Origin: Streptomyces sp. SID12501
GTDB lineage: Bacteria; Actinomycetota; Actinomycetes; Streptomycetales; Streptomycetaceae
Length of the DNA: 64,000 bases
Assembly (NCBI RefSeq): GCF_010550245.1
Contig: NZ_JAAGLU010000009.1
Location: 186,001-250,000 of the forward strand
Direction of reading: 5' to 3'
Within the stretch, counting starts at the first letter, position 1. Each line of letters begins with the position of its first letter. The notes under the pieces are model-generated. The model saw nothing but the letters and a program-made list of their open reading frames with translations. It was not told where the DNA came from and searched no databases. Positions 42,669 through 51,459 of this stretch are shown here, piece by piece. Made by a program: the position numbers and the translations under genes.

Positions 42669-43601
42669 GTGCCGGTGCGATCCTGGCAACGTTGTCTGGA
42701 CGCGGCGGGAGTGACCAGCGGCAGTGACCGCGCCGCCTACCTGAAGGCAAAGCAGTTCATGCTGAGCCGGGAACCCGCCGGCCATGTGGCCGTACGGCTG
42801 CTGATGCCCGCCCGTCTCCAGCCTCACATCCTGGCCGGATACGCGTTCGCGTCGTTCACGGACGACCTGTGCGACCGGGGCACGGTGGCGGAGCGGACGC
42901 ACCGCTACGAGGGCTGGGCCGAGCAGGTGCGCACAGCACTGGACACCGGAACCGCCCGGCACCCCCTGCTGCGGGCCTTCCTGCACACCGCCGAGGCACG
43001 TGAACTGCCGCGCTCCTGGGTGGACTCGTATCTCCTCGGGGCCGAAATCGACCTGGACTTCGGCGGGTTCACCATCGAGGACGACTACCAGGCCTACATC
43101 GACAAGCTCACCTGGCCGTTCCTCATGATCACCTCGGGGCTGTCGATGCCGGGCGGCGGCAGCAGTGCCTACGCGGACAGCTGCCGGCTGCTCGCCGACG
43201 CCTGCCAGCGCACCGACTTCCTCACCGACCTGGCCGAGGACCTGCGCGACGGACGCCTCTACCTCCCCACCGACGACCTGGAAAAACACGGTGTCGTACG
43301 GGCCGACCTGGAGCGCGGCCGGGACCTCCCCGGCGTCCGTTCCCTGCTCTCCGCCACGGCGGCGACGGCCCACGCCACGCTCCACGAGGCCACCCGGATC
43401 GTCGCCGAACTCCCGGCGGAACAGCGCACGTTGACCCGCTTCGTGATCCTCCTGCACGACCACCGCCTGCGCCGGGCAGCCGCCATGGGCGCCGCGGTCA
43501 CCCGCCGCCCCGTCCGCGACAACCCGGTCGCCTGTCTGCGCCTGCTGGCCCGCTCACACCGCCCGGACCTCAGCCTGCCCGCGCTACGCGCCGGTTCCTA
43601 G
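42669..43601 (+). CDS. Squalene/phytoene synthase family protein
   Basis: A 310-residue trans-isoprenyl synthase-like protein. The first Asp-rich motif is TDDLCD (65-69) and the second is DFLTDLAEDLRDGRLYLP (~183-200) with conserved Asp/Glu positions, so it may be active. It would condense two prenyl diphosphates. There is no desaturase, cyclase or HpnC/HpnD partner next to it. GTG at 42669 is preceded by GGTGAGGC. Another possibility is a diverged member with a different product. Confidence 0.87.
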   Translation: MPVRSWQRCLDAAGVTSGSDRAAYLKAKQFMLSREPAGHVAVRLLMPARLQPHILAGYAFASFTDDLCDRGTVAERTHRYEGWAEQVRTALDTGTARHPLLRAFLHTAEARELPRSWVDSYLLGAEIDLDFGGFTIEDDYQAYIDKLTWPFLMITSGLSMPGGGSSAYADSCRLLADACQRTDFLTDLAEDLRDGRLYLPTDDLEKHGVVRADLERGRDLPGVRSLLSATAATAHATLHEATRIVAELPAEQRTLTRFVILLHDHRLRRAAAMGAAVTRRPVRDNPVACLRLLARSHRPDLSLPALRAGS

Positions 43602-43766
43602 TACAGCCACCGCCCACCAGCCACCGCCCACCGAACGCCGACTCCGGGCAGCCGCGCCGACCGAACCGCAGGACATCGCGAAGGGGTCCGCCGGCGGACG
43701 GGTGGTTCGGGTGCCGGGCGGGAAATAAGGTCTCGTCATCGACTTGAGGCGAGGGAGCGACCGGGG

Positions 43767-44240
43767 ATGCTGGCAGAGGCGATGATCGCGGCTGCCGCCG
43801 CGGCGGGCACGACGGTTGTACAGAGCGCGAGTTCGGACCTTTGGACCGCGTTCCGGGACCGGTGCGCCCGGCTCGTCGGCCGCGGTGATCCCGCGCGGGA
43901 GAACGACGCGCTTGAGCGGCTCGACCAGACCGCCGCCGTACTGGACGCCGCCGGCGATGACGAGGCCGGGCGGGTCCGGGAGCTTCAAGTCGGCCTCTGG
44001 CAGGGGCGGTTCGAGTCGCTGCTGGAGAGCCTGGAGCAGCCCGAACGCGAACGCTTCGCCGCCGAACTCCGCGCGCTGGCCGAGGAGTCGACGGCGAAGC
44101 AGGCAGGCCGGGGCGTGCTGTCCGGCAACACCTTCCGCGGCCCCACGGCGGTCCAGGTCGGCGACCACAACCACCAGGACGTCCACTTCGGACCCACCGG
44201 ACCCACCGGACCCACCAGATCTGTCGGACCCACCGGATGA
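43767..44240 (+). CDS. Small helical protein with C-terminal amyloid-type motif (NLR-linked effector candidate)
   Basis: A 157-residue protein. Residues 1-110 are predicted helical, starting with a strongly hydrophobic Ala-rich helix (MIAAAAAAGTTVVQ) and followed by amphipathic helices. This resembles the membrane-acting Bell/HeLo-like domains found beside bacterial NLRs, but I cannot confirm homology. Residues 120-141 (GNTFRGPTAVQVGDHNHQDV plus HF) form an N/Q/G/V-rich motif repeated in the next gene. The C-terminus is a collagen-like GPT repeat (FGPTGPTGPT...GPTG). The stop overlaps the NACHT start (ATGA), so both proteins are made together. Confidence 0.8.
   Translation: MLAEAMIAAAAAAGTTVVQSASSDLWTAFRDRCARLVGRGDPARENDALERLDQTAAVLDAAGDDEAGRVRELQVGLWQGRFESLLESLEQPERERFAAELRALAEESTAKQAGRGVLSGNTFRGPTAVQVGDHNHQDVHFGPTGPTGPTRSVGPTG
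44124..44189 (+). other. Amyloid-signalling-like motif, effector copy
   Basis: This encodes residues 120-141 of the small protein. Thirteen of 22 positions are identical to the NACHT copy at 44324-44389 (pattern GNTFxGPTAxQVGxxNxxxV), and the two DNA segments are also very alike. Confidence 0.7.
44188..44240 (+). repeat. 9-base tandem repeats encoding Gly-Pro-Thr
   Basis: GGACCCACC is repeated in tandem and gives a collagen-like GPT tail at the end of the small protein. The last copies run into the stop/start overlap with the NACHT gene. Confidence 0.7.
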
Positions 44241-46369
44241 CCGACACCGGCCCGGACGGACCGACCGAAATACCCGACAAGCCGGACAGCCCAATGGAGT
44301 TGAGGGAATCAGGGGAGTTGAAGGGCAACACCTTCCACGGCCCCACCGCCCTCCAGGTCGGCACCGGCAACACCATGAACGTCCGCTACGACGTCACCGC
44401 GCCGTCCCCCCTCGACGCGGCGGCCGACGAACTGGCCACCGTCGTACGCCGCCAGTGGGAGCGGGAGGCCGGACTCCGCCGGCTCCTGGACCCCGCCCCG
44501 CTGCCCGTCCGCTGGCAGCTGAGCGACCGCAGGATGACCGGCCGGGTCACCGGCGCCACCGCCGAGGGCGCCCGCGCCCGCTTCGCCCCGCTGCCGGGGC
44601 TCGTCCCCGCCACCCGCGACGGGCTGCGCCGGGGCGGCGGTCCGGGCGAACTGCACGCCGCCTACGGCGGGTTGGCCTCCGGGCGGCTCCTCCTCGTCGG
44701 CCCGCCCGCGGCCGGCAAGACGGCCGCCGCCGTGCTCCTGCTCCTCGACGCGCTCCGGTACCGCGCGAACACCGCCTCGGCCGACCTACGCCGTCTCGTC
44801 CCCGTGCCGGTGATGCTGTCGCTGCACGGCTGGGACCCGGCCGCCGAGAGCCCGGCCGACTGGGCGGCGGGCCGACTGTCCCGCGAGTACACCCTGTTCC
44901 GAGGCCGGAACGGCCGCGCCCGCGCGCTCGAACTGCTGGAGTCCGGCCGCATCGCGCTGTTCCTGGACACCCTGGACGAGGTCGGCGGCAAGCTGCGTAC
45001 GGCCATGATGAGCGCGCTGGAGTCCGCCGACTTCCGCCTCGTGCTCGTGTCCCGCTCGAAGGAAGCCGTTCTCGCCTCCAGGCGGGCCCGGCTGAGCGGT
45101 GCCGTGGCGCTGGAGATCCTCCCCGTGCGCCCCGCCGACGCCGCCGCGTATCTCCTCGGCCCGCTCCCCGAACCGCCCCCGCCCGCGTGGGAGTTACTCG
45201 CCCGCACGCTCCTGGACGCACCCGACAGCGCCGTCGCCGGAGCCCTCTCCGGCCCTCTCGCCGTCGGCCTCCTCCGGGACGTCTACGGCGACGCCGACCC
45301 GGTCGACGAACTCCTCGACCCCGTCCGCTTCCCCACCCCGCGTGCCGTCGAGGACCATCTCCTCGACCACGCCGTCACCGCCGCGTACACCGCCCGGCCG
45401 GGACGGCCGCGCCCCCGGCACTCCCCCGAGGCTGCCGACCGGGCACTGCGTCACCTGGCGGTCCGCCTCACCGAGCAGGGCACGCGCGACCTGCTCTGGT
45501 GGCACATCCCCAGCTGGGCGGACCGCCGGCCCCGGGCGGTCGCCGTCGGAGCCGTCGTCGGTCTGCTGTACGGCGTGAGCTGCTTCCTCCTGGTCTGGCG
45601 GCTCTCCGGTCCCGTGTGGGCGGGCGTGCTGGGGCCCGGTTCCGCGATCGGTGCCGGGTACGCGGCCGGGCGGCTCAGCCTCCGCAGCGGCGACCCGCAG
45701 CCGTTGCCGAGCGCCGGATGGCGGGACATCTTCAGCCGGTCGGCCGTCCGGACGGGCGTGGTCCAGTGGCTGCTGACGGCGGTCGGCGTCTGGCTGATCT
45801 TCGGGACCGGGCTGCTGACGGACGCCGATCTCCCCGCCTGGCTCTGCTTCGTCTCCACGACTCCGGCCGGCTTCGGCACGACCCTGGTCTACGGCCGAGG
45901 CTACGAACTCGTCGCCGGAACCTTCATCGGCAACGGCTCGGGGCGCTGGTTCGACGGGGTCAGGGAGGAGCACTCCAACCCGCCCGTGGCGGACAGCCGG
46001 TCCATCGGTCCCCGGGACGTATGGCTGCACCACATCAGGCTGCGGCTCTTCCTCGGTCTCCTCGTCGGCCTCGCGGTCGCCCTGCTCATCGTGCCCGCCG
46101 CGACCTGGCAGCACGGTTTCTGGACCGGCGCCCCGCTCGGCCTCGGCGCCGGCCTGTGGGCCGGCCTCACGGCAGGTCCGGTGACCAACCTGGGAGTCGC
46201 CACGGCCATGACCGCCGTACAGCTCTCCGCCGCCGAGGGCACCCCCGTACGCCTGATGTCCTTCCTGGAGGACGCCCGCCGCCGCAACCTGCTGCGGGCG
46301 ACGGGCCCGGTGTACCAGTTCCGCCACGCCAGGCTCCAGGAACGACTGGCCCGGCCGCGCTCCCGGTGA
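44237..46369 (+). CDS. NACHT-type NTPase with N-terminal amyloid motif and C-terminal membrane domain (NLR-like)
   Basis: A 710-residue STAND ATPase. Residues 30-51 carry the GNTFHGPTALQVGTGNTMNV motif shared with the preceding gene. The NACHT domain follows with Walker A GPPAAGKT (155-162) and Walker B LFLDTLDEV (Asp244, Asp247-Glu248), then sensor segment RLVLVSRSKE. The C-terminal part (~435-640) contains at least six hydrophobic segments in place of the usual WD40/TPR/LRR sensor. Leu320 is encoded by TTA (45194-45196), the rare bldA codon. Such ATPases oligomerise on sensing a trigger and pass the signal to an effector through amyloid templating. The sensor role of the membrane domain is inference. 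Confidence 0.88.
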   Translation: MTDTGPDGPTEIPDKPDSPMELRESGELKGNTFHGPTALQVGTGNTMNVRYDVTAPSPLDAAADELATVVRRQWEREAGLRRLLDPAPLPVRWQLSDRRMTGRVTGATAEGARARFAPLPGLVPATRDGLRRGGGPGELHAAYGGLASGRLLLVGPPAAGKTAAAVLLLLDALRYRANTASADLRRLVPVPVMLSLHGWDPAAESPADWAAGRLSREYTLFRGRNGRARALELLESGRIALFLDTLDEVGGKLRTAMMSALESADFRLVLVSRSKEAVLASRRARLSGAVALEILPVRPADAAAYLLGPLPEPPPPAWELLARTLLDAPDSAVAGALSGPLAVGLLRDVYGDADPVDELLDPVRFPTPRAVEDHLLDHAVTAAYTARPGRPRPRHSPEAADRALRHLAVRLTEQGTRDLLWWHIPSWADRRPRAVAVGAVVGLLYGVSCFLLVWRLSGPVWAGVLGPGSAIGAGYAAGRLSLRSGDPQPLPSAGWRDIFSRSAVRTGVVQWLLTAVGVWLIFGTGLLTDADLPAWLCFVSTTPAGFGTTLVYGRGYELVAGTFIGNGSGRWFDGVREEHSNPPVADSRSIGPRDVWLHHIRLRLFLGLLVGLAVALLIVPAATWQHGFWTGAPLGLGAGLWAGLTAGPVTNLGVATAMTAVQLSAAEGTPVRLMSFLEDARRRNLLRATGPVYQFRHARLQERLARPRSR
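44324..44389 (+). other. Amyloid-signalling-like motif, NACHT copy
   Basis: This encodes residues 30-51 of the NACHT protein, N-terminal to the ATPase domain, the position used by bacterial amyloid signalling sequences in NLRs. It pairs with the C-terminal copy in the preceding protein. Confidence 0.7.
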
Positions 46370-46391
46370 CCATGCCGAGGCCGGCGGCCGG

Positions 46392-48449
46392 TCAGGTGCG
46401 GCTTTTCGCCGCCCAGGCCGGCCGCGGCCGGCCATCGTCATCGTCCGCCGCTGCCGCCACGACCGTACGGGCACGCGGCCCCATGAACACGTACGACAGT
46501 CCGAACCCGGCGAGGACCACCGCCGCCCCGCCCGCCGCGTCCAGCACCCAGTGGTTGCCGGTCGCGACGATCGCGGAGACGGTGAAGAACGGATGCAGCA
46601 TCCCCAGCGCCTTCATCCACCACTTCGGGGCGACGATCGCGATGACGAGCCCGCACCACAGGGACCACCCGAAGTGCAGCGAGGGCATCGCCGCGTACTG
46701 GTTGGTCAGGGCCGTGAGCGTGCCGTAGTCCGGCTTGGAGAAGTCCTGGACGCCGTGCACGGTGTCGATGATGCCGAGGCCCGGCATCAGACGCGGCGGG
46801 GCCAGCGGGTAGAGCCAGAAGCCGACGAGGGCGAGCAGGGTGGCGAAGCCGAGGGAGGCGCGGGCCCAGCGGTAGTCGACCGGGCGGCGCCAGTAGAGGA
46901 CGCCGAGAACGGTCAGGGGCACGAAGAAGTGGAACGACGTGTAGTAGAAGTCGAAGAAGTCCCGCATCCAGCCGATCTTCACGACCGTGTGGTTGACCCA
47001 GTGCTCGATGTCGATGTGCAGGAACTTCTCGATGTCGTGGATCTGGTGGCCGTGCGCCTCGGCGGTGGTCCGGCCACCCGTGGTCGTCCCGCCGGTCGCG
47101 GCCAGCCGGACCTTCTGGTAGGCGGCGTACGTGACCCGGATCAGCAGCAGTTCGAGGAGCAGGTTCGGGCGGGTGAGCACCCGGCGCAGGAAGGGGAGGA
47201 GAGGGACCCGGCCGAAGCGGGCGGGGACCGGCGCCGCGAAGTCCGTCGGTACCGGTGAGCGGTAGTGCTCGGAGGTCCGGGACAGGAACGGTACGACGGT
47301 GGCGGCGGCGATCGCGGCGAGCAGCACGATGTTGTCGCGGACCGGGTAGAGGGCGCCCATGTTCGGGATGACCATCTTGGCGGGCAGCGTCATCACGATG
47401 ATGACGGCGACCGGCCACATGTAGCGGTCGGAGGCACGCTTGCCGACCCGGCCGACGACCGCGAGCAGCACCCACAGCAGCTGGTGCTGCCAGGTCGTGG
47501 GCGACACGGCGACGGCGGCGCAGCCGGTGATCGCGACCGCCAGCAGCAGCTGGCCGTCCTGGGCGTAGCGCACCGCCCGGCGCAGGCCGAGGGCGGCGAC
47601 GCCCGCGCCGAGCACCAGGAACAGGGTGATCTCGACGGGCCCCTCGAAGCCCAGCCGCAGCAGGGCGCCGTGCAGGGACTGGTTGGCGAGGTCGTCGGCG
47701 GCGACGGCGAGCCCGACCCCGCCCATGTGGTGGACCCAGTAGGTGTACGAGTCGTCCGCCATCGCGACCCACGCGAGCGCGGTGCAGGCGGCGAAGGTGA
47801 TCCCGGCGGAGACGGCGGCCCGGCGGCGGCCGGTGAACCAGAGCAGCGGCGCGAACAGCAGCACGGTGGGCTGGAGGGCCGCGGCGAGGCCGATCAGGAC
47901 GCCGGCGGCCCGTTCCTCGCGTGCGACGAAGCAGCCGAGCAGGACCAGCAGGACGGGGATGATGCTGGTCTGGCCGAGGTAGAGGGTGTTGCGTACGGGC
48001 AGCGACAGCATCAGCAGGCTGATCGCGACGGGCGCGGCGAGCAGCGAGGTGCGGCGGCTCACGGGCGCGGGCAGGGCGCGGGCGGCGACCACGCCGAGCG
48101 CGACGACCAGCAGCAGCGTGCCGAAGGTCCAGCCCCAGCCGAGGGCCTGCTCGGCGGCCCGGGTGAGCGGTTTGAGGACGAGTCCGCCGAAGGGCGTGCC
48201 GGTGAACTGCGTCGAGTCGTAGAGCGAGCCCTTCACATGCAGGACGCCGTCGGGCCCGACCCAGGTCTCCAGGTCGATCAGCCGGTCCGCCTTCGGGGTG
48301 CCGAGGACGACGGCCACCTGTCTGACCGCGAGGACGGCGACGACGAGCCAGAGCGCCACACGGGCCAGCCTCAGCCGCGCCTGCGCCGTCCCGGCGGCGC
48401 CCACTCCGTAGGCACCTCCTGCTCCACCACCGTGCTCTGCGTTCGCCAC
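46392..48449 (-). CDS. Bifunctional GT87 glycosyltransferase / PAP2 phosphatase membrane protein
   Basis: About 685 residues. The N-terminal ~400 residues are a polytopic GT87-type domain (DLETWVGPDG loop, GQTSIIPVLLVLLGCF, LAAALQPTVLLFAPL). The C-terminal part is a PAP2/inositol-phosphorylceramide-synthase-like domain with AMPSLHFGWSLW and GNHWVLDAAGG (the conserved His residues of PAP2 motifs 2 and 3). GTG at 48449 was chosen because AGGAGG lies 10 bases upstream; the frame stays open to 48611. Such fusions may make or remodel polyprenyl-linked or inositol glycolipids. The substrate is unknown. Confidence 0.87.
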   Translation of the reverse strand: MANAEHGGGAGGAYGVGAAGTAQARLRLARVALWLVVAVLAVRQVAVVLGTPKADRLIDLETWVGPDGVLHVKGSLYDSTQFTGTPFGGLVLKPLTRAAEQALGWGWTFGTLLLVVALGVVAARALPAPVSRRTSLLAAPVAISLLMLSLPVRNTLYLGQTSIIPVLLVLLGCFVAREERAAGVLIGLAAALQPTVLLFAPLLWFTGRRRAAVSAGITFAACTALAWVAMADDSYTYWVHHMGGVGLAVAADDLANQSLHGALLRLGFEGPVEITLFLVLGAGVAALGLRRAVRYAQDGQLLLAVAITGCAAVAVSPTTWQHQLLWVLLAVVGRVGKRASDRYMWPVAVIIVMTLPAKMVIPNMGALYPVRDNIVLLAAIAAATVVPFLSRTSEHYRSPVPTDFAAPVPARFGRVPLLPFLRRVLTRPNLLLELLLIRVTYAAYQKVRLAATGGTTTGGRTTAEAHGHQIHDIEKFLHIDIEHWVNHTVVKIGWMRDFFDFYYTSFHFFVPLTVLGVLYWRRPVDYRWARASLGFATLLALVGFWLYPLAPPRLMPGLGIIDTVHGVQDFSKPDYGTLTALTNQYAAMPSLHFGWSLWCGLVIAIVAPKWWMKALGMLHPFFTVSAIVATGNHWVLDAAGGAAVVLAGFGLSYVFMGPRARTVVAAAADDDDGRPRPAWAAKSRT

Positions 48450-48769
48450 GCCTCGCAGGCCTCCTGCCTGATCTGCCCTGTACGCACCATGGGCACTATT
48501 TGTCCGACACGTATCATCCTGTACGAATCCCCCGAGGATCGCACCGCCCCTGATGTGGGACGCGAGCAACCCCCGCTTCACCTGAGGGACCCCGGCCATT
48601 CGCCCGGCCATTCGTGCGGTCGACCATAGTCGGCCCGAGGTACGGTCCCGTCCCCAGGCCGCGACGCGGACCGCACAGAAGCGGGAAACCGGCCGCTTTC
48701 AGGCCGGATCGGACAATGTCCGCCCGAAGGCGGCCATGGCCGGTCGGGGCCCGGAGTACCGTCGCCGGA
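48450..48769. other. Divergent intergenic region
   Basis: These 320 bases separate the leftward GT87/PAP2 gene from the rightward phosphoesterase. An AT-richer block near 48494-48530 (CTATTTGTCC, CGTATCATCC, GTACGAATCC) probably contains one or both promoters, but I could not fix -35/-10 pairs. No further gene is seen. Confidence 0.45.
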
Positions 48770-49651
48770 ATGCGGATACTCCATCTCTCCGACACCCACA
48801 TCAACCACGCCGGCGCACCCAACCGCCACGGCGTCGACACCACCGGGTCACTGCGCGGGATGCTCGCCGCCGTCCGGCATCTCACGGGCCTGGGAGCCGT
48901 CGTCGTCAGCGGGGACCTCGCGGACAGCGGGGCGCCCGAGGAGTACGCGATCGTACGGGACCTCGTGGGCGCGTTCGCCCGGGAGCGGGGCATCCCGGTG
49001 TTCTGCACCACCGGCAACCACGACGAGCGCGGCGCCTTCGCGAAGGCACTGGGCAGCGGCCACCTGGACCCGGCGGGCGAAGACCGAGCCGAGTCCCGGT
49101 TCACTTCCGCTGAAGGTGAGTTGGCGGCATCGAGCATGGTCGACGGACATCGGATCGTCACGCTCGACTCGCTCGTCCCGGGCAAGGTGTACGGATATCT
49201 CGGCGCCGACCAACTGGACTGGCTGCGCGAGCTGTTGCACACCCCGGCGCCGCACGGCACAACGGTCGTGCTGCACCATCCGCCGGTCACCCTCGACAAC
49301 GCGCTCCAGCGGGCACTGGGGCTGGGCAACCCGGCGGACCTGGCCGACGCGGTCCGCGGCAGCGACGTACGGCTCATCCTGTGCGGCCACTTCCACCTCC
49401 AGATCATGGGGTATCTGGAGTCGGTGCCGGTGTGGGTGACGCCGGGAGTGTTCAACCGGATCGACCTGACCGGCCCGGCGGGCACGGAACGGGCGGTGCG
49501 CGGGGCCTCGGCCACGCTCGTCGACCTGGGCTCGCCGCACGGCCCGCTGTTCCACACGCTGCACTCCCCCGATCCCCGGGCAGGCGAGACGGTCTACGAG
49601 ATCGACGCGGCGCGGATCACCGACGTCGTCGCCCGTGAGGGCTACAAATAG
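48770..49651 (+). CDS. Calcineurin-like metallophosphoesterase (Icc/CpdA type)
   Basis: A 293-residue enzyme with all five metal blocks: LSDTH at ~5-9, SGDLADSG, GNHDE, HHPP and CGHFHLQ. The order and length fit class III cyclic-nucleotide phosphodiesterases (CpdA/Rv0805-like), though other phosphomonoesters are possible. ATG at 48770 starts directly at MRILHLSDTH; the upstream open frame has no domain. Confidence 0.9.
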   Translation: MRILHLSDTHINHAGAPNRHGVDTTGSLRGMLAAVRHLTGLGAVVVSGDLADSGAPEEYAIVRDLVGAFARERGIPVFCTTGNHDERGAFAKALGSGHLDPAGEDRAESRFTSAEGELAASSMVDGHRIVTLDSLVPGKVYGYLGADQLDWLRELLHTPAPHGTTVVLHHPPVTLDNALQRALGLGNPADLADAVRGSDVRLILCGHFHLQIMGYLESVPVWVTPGVFNRIDLTGPAGTERAVRGASATLVDLGSPHGPLFHTLHSPDPRAGETVYEIDAARITDVVAREGYK

Positions 49652-49736
49652 CCGCGCCACAACCCGCGGGGCCGCGAAAGACTCGGCACGCGCTTCGCAC
49701 CTCACATCCCGGTCACGAACGGAAGGTACGGCTCAC

Positions 49737-50408
49737 ATGAGCGAGTCCCAGCGCTGGGAAGACGTCGACGACTACTTCACCGGCCTCCTGGCCCCGGCCG
49801 ACGAGGCCCTGGAGGCGGCCCTGCGCGACAGCGACGCGGAGGGACTGCCGCACATCAACGTCGCCCCGAACCAGGGCAAGCTGCTCCAGCTCCTCGCCCA
49901 GATCCAGGGCGCCCGCCGCATCCTGGAGATCGGCACGCTCGGCGGCTACAGCACCATCTGGCTGGCCCGCGCGCTCCCGGCCGACGGCCGGCTGATCACC
50001 CTGGAGTACGACGCGAAGCACGCCGACGTCGCCCGCCGCAACCTCGCCCGGGCCGGCCTCGACGGCATCACCGAGGTGCGGACGGGCCCCGCCCTGGAGA
50101 CGCTGCCCAAGCTGGCCGACGAGAACCCCGGTCCGTTCGACCTGGTCTTCATCGACGCCGACAAGGCCAACAACCCGCACTACGTGGAGTGGGCCCTGCG
50201 GCTGACCACCACGGGCAGCCTGATCATCGTCGACAACGTGGTGCGCGGCGGCGCGGTGACCGACGCGGACTCCACCGACCCGAGCATCCGGGGCACCCGC
50301 GCCGCCCTCCGCCTCATCGCCGAGCACCCGAGGCTGAGCGGCACGGCGGTGCAGACGGTCGGCAGCAAGGGGTACGACGGCTTCGCGCTGGCGAGGGTCG
50401 TGGCATAG
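49737..50408 (+). CDS. Class I O-methyltransferase (CCoAOMT/catechol type)
   Basis: A 223-residue enzyme with INVAPNQGKLLQLL, SAM motif LEIGTLGGYSTIWLA (residues ~61-75), VFIDADKANNPHYVEWAL (metal-binding Asp) and IIVDNVVRGG. It belongs to the divalent-metal-dependent O-methyltransferases acting on vicinal hydroxyls. ATG at 49737 has GGAAGG ten bases upstream. It is probably co-transcribed with the phosphoesterase (85-base gap). Confidence 0.92.
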   Translation: MSESQRWEDVDDYFTGLLAPADEALEAALRDSDAEGLPHINVAPNQGKLLQLLAQIQGARRILEIGTLGGYSTIWLARALPADGRLITLEYDAKHADVARRNLARAGLDGITEVRTGPALETLPKLADENPGPFDLVFIDADKANNPHYVEWALRLTTTGSLIIVDNVVRGGAVTDADSTDPSIRGTRAALRLIAEHPRLSGTAVQTVGSKGYDGFALARVVA

Positions 50409-50459
50409 CGGCCGGAGTTCCTCCCCGGGGCCCCTCCCCCGGGCCTCCGCCCTCGGACC

Positions 50460-50852
50460 TCAACCCTCGTGGTAGAAGCCCACGTTGACGCTGCGCGGCC
50501 CGGTGCGGTCCTGGACGATGATCTCGCCGGAGCCGCCCCGGGGCAGCGGCACGCTTCCTCCGTACGGCACGGTCTGGGCGTACTCGCCGACCACCAGCCG
50601 GACTTCGGAGGACGGGTCGGGCTGGGAGCCCTGCAGCCAGGAGAGGTGCCAGGTGCTGTCGGGGCCGCACAGGAACTCCAGGTGGACCCGTGAGACGAAC
50701 AGCCAGTCGTCGGGGGTCACGAGACGGCACACCGCCTTGTCCCGGCCCACCCGCATGATGGCCCCCGGTTCGCTGGGCGCCTCGGCCATGAGCATGCCGG
50801 CCGTGGCGCCGGCGTCCGTCCCGGAGACGGTGGCCATGGTGAGTTCGAGCAC
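50460..50852 (-). CDS. Stand-alone FHA-domain-like protein
   Basis: A 130-residue protein containing IMRVGRDKAVCRLVTPDDWL then FVSRVHLEF, which fits the FHA core (GR...S..H). The rest is beta-rich (WHLSWLQGS, VPLPRGGSGEIIVQD). It should bind phosphothreonine peptides, and two Ser/Thr kinases are encoded in this window. GTG at 50852 was chosen because AAGGAG lies five bases upstream. Confidence 0.75.
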   Translation of the reverse strand: MLELTMATVSGTDAGATAGMLMAEAPSEPGAIMRVGRDKAVCRLVTPDDWLFVSRVHLEFLCGPDSTWHLSWLQGSQPDPSSEVRLVVGEYAQTVPYGGSVPLPRGGSGEIIVQDRTGPRSVNVGFYHEG

Positions 50853-51008
50853 GTGCGCTCCTTCTGAACAGTCACCGAGGGTGACCCGACCGGTCCTCGC
50901 GGAACAGTCGTTGCTGAACAGTCCCTGTACGGCAGCCATGTTGCCGTACGACGCCGCATGATAAATCGTCCGATCGTCGGGTTGGGCGAAGTCCGGCACA
51001 ATGGACAG

Positions 51009-51422
51009 ATGACCGAACGGAAGCCACCCGGTGTGAGTTTCGAGTCCTGGGTCGACCGGCAGATCCGCGAGGCGGAGGCGCGCGGGGAGTTCGCCGGGCT
51101 GCCCGGTGCGGGCAAGCCGCTGTCCGACGGTCCTGACACGTCGTACGACGAACTGTGGTGGATCAAGCAGAAGATGGCCCGCGAGGGGCTGTCGGTCCTG
51201 CCGCCGACGCTGGCCCTGCGCAAGGAGGCGGAGGACGCGCTGGCGGCGGCGCGCAGGGCCCCCTCCGAGGGGGCGGTCCGCCGGATCGTGACGGAGATCA
51301 ACGTCAAGATCCGCGACATGATGTTCAAGCCGCCGCCCGGCCCCCCGCTGGGTCTCAAGCCGTACGACATCGACGAGGTCGTACGGGAGTGGCGGGAGGC
51401 GCGGGCGGATCAGGCGGAGTAG
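51009..51422 (+). CDS. DUF1992 (DnaJ-homologue subfamily C28-like) protein
   Basis: A 137-residue protein with the DUF1992 pattern FESWVDRQIREAEARGEF, LPGAGKPL and YDELWWIKQKMAREGLSVLP. The family is found beside or without J domains; no J domain is present here. The function is unknown. ATG at 51009 follows a short AT-containing leader (ACAATGGACAG). Confidence 0.9.
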   Translation: MTERKPPGVSFESWVDRQIREAEARGEFAGLPGAGKPLSDGPDTSYDELWWIKQKMAREGLSVLPPTLALRKEAEDALAAARRAPSEGAVRRIVTEINVKIRDMMFKPPPGPPLGLKPYDIDEVVREWREARADQAE

Positions 51423-51459
51423 CCGGGTGGTGCACAGGCCTCAGCGGTGTGCCGGGGCC

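Noticed and set aside
42669..46369. A combined terpene/defence island
   Set aside because: The synthase ends 165 bases before the NLR pair, and no shared operator, transfer signature or composition shift links them.
43816..46728. 970-codon rightward frame over the NLR pair
   Set aside because: It is the +1 shadow of the NACHT gene, rich in Arg/Pro, without the ATPase motifs.
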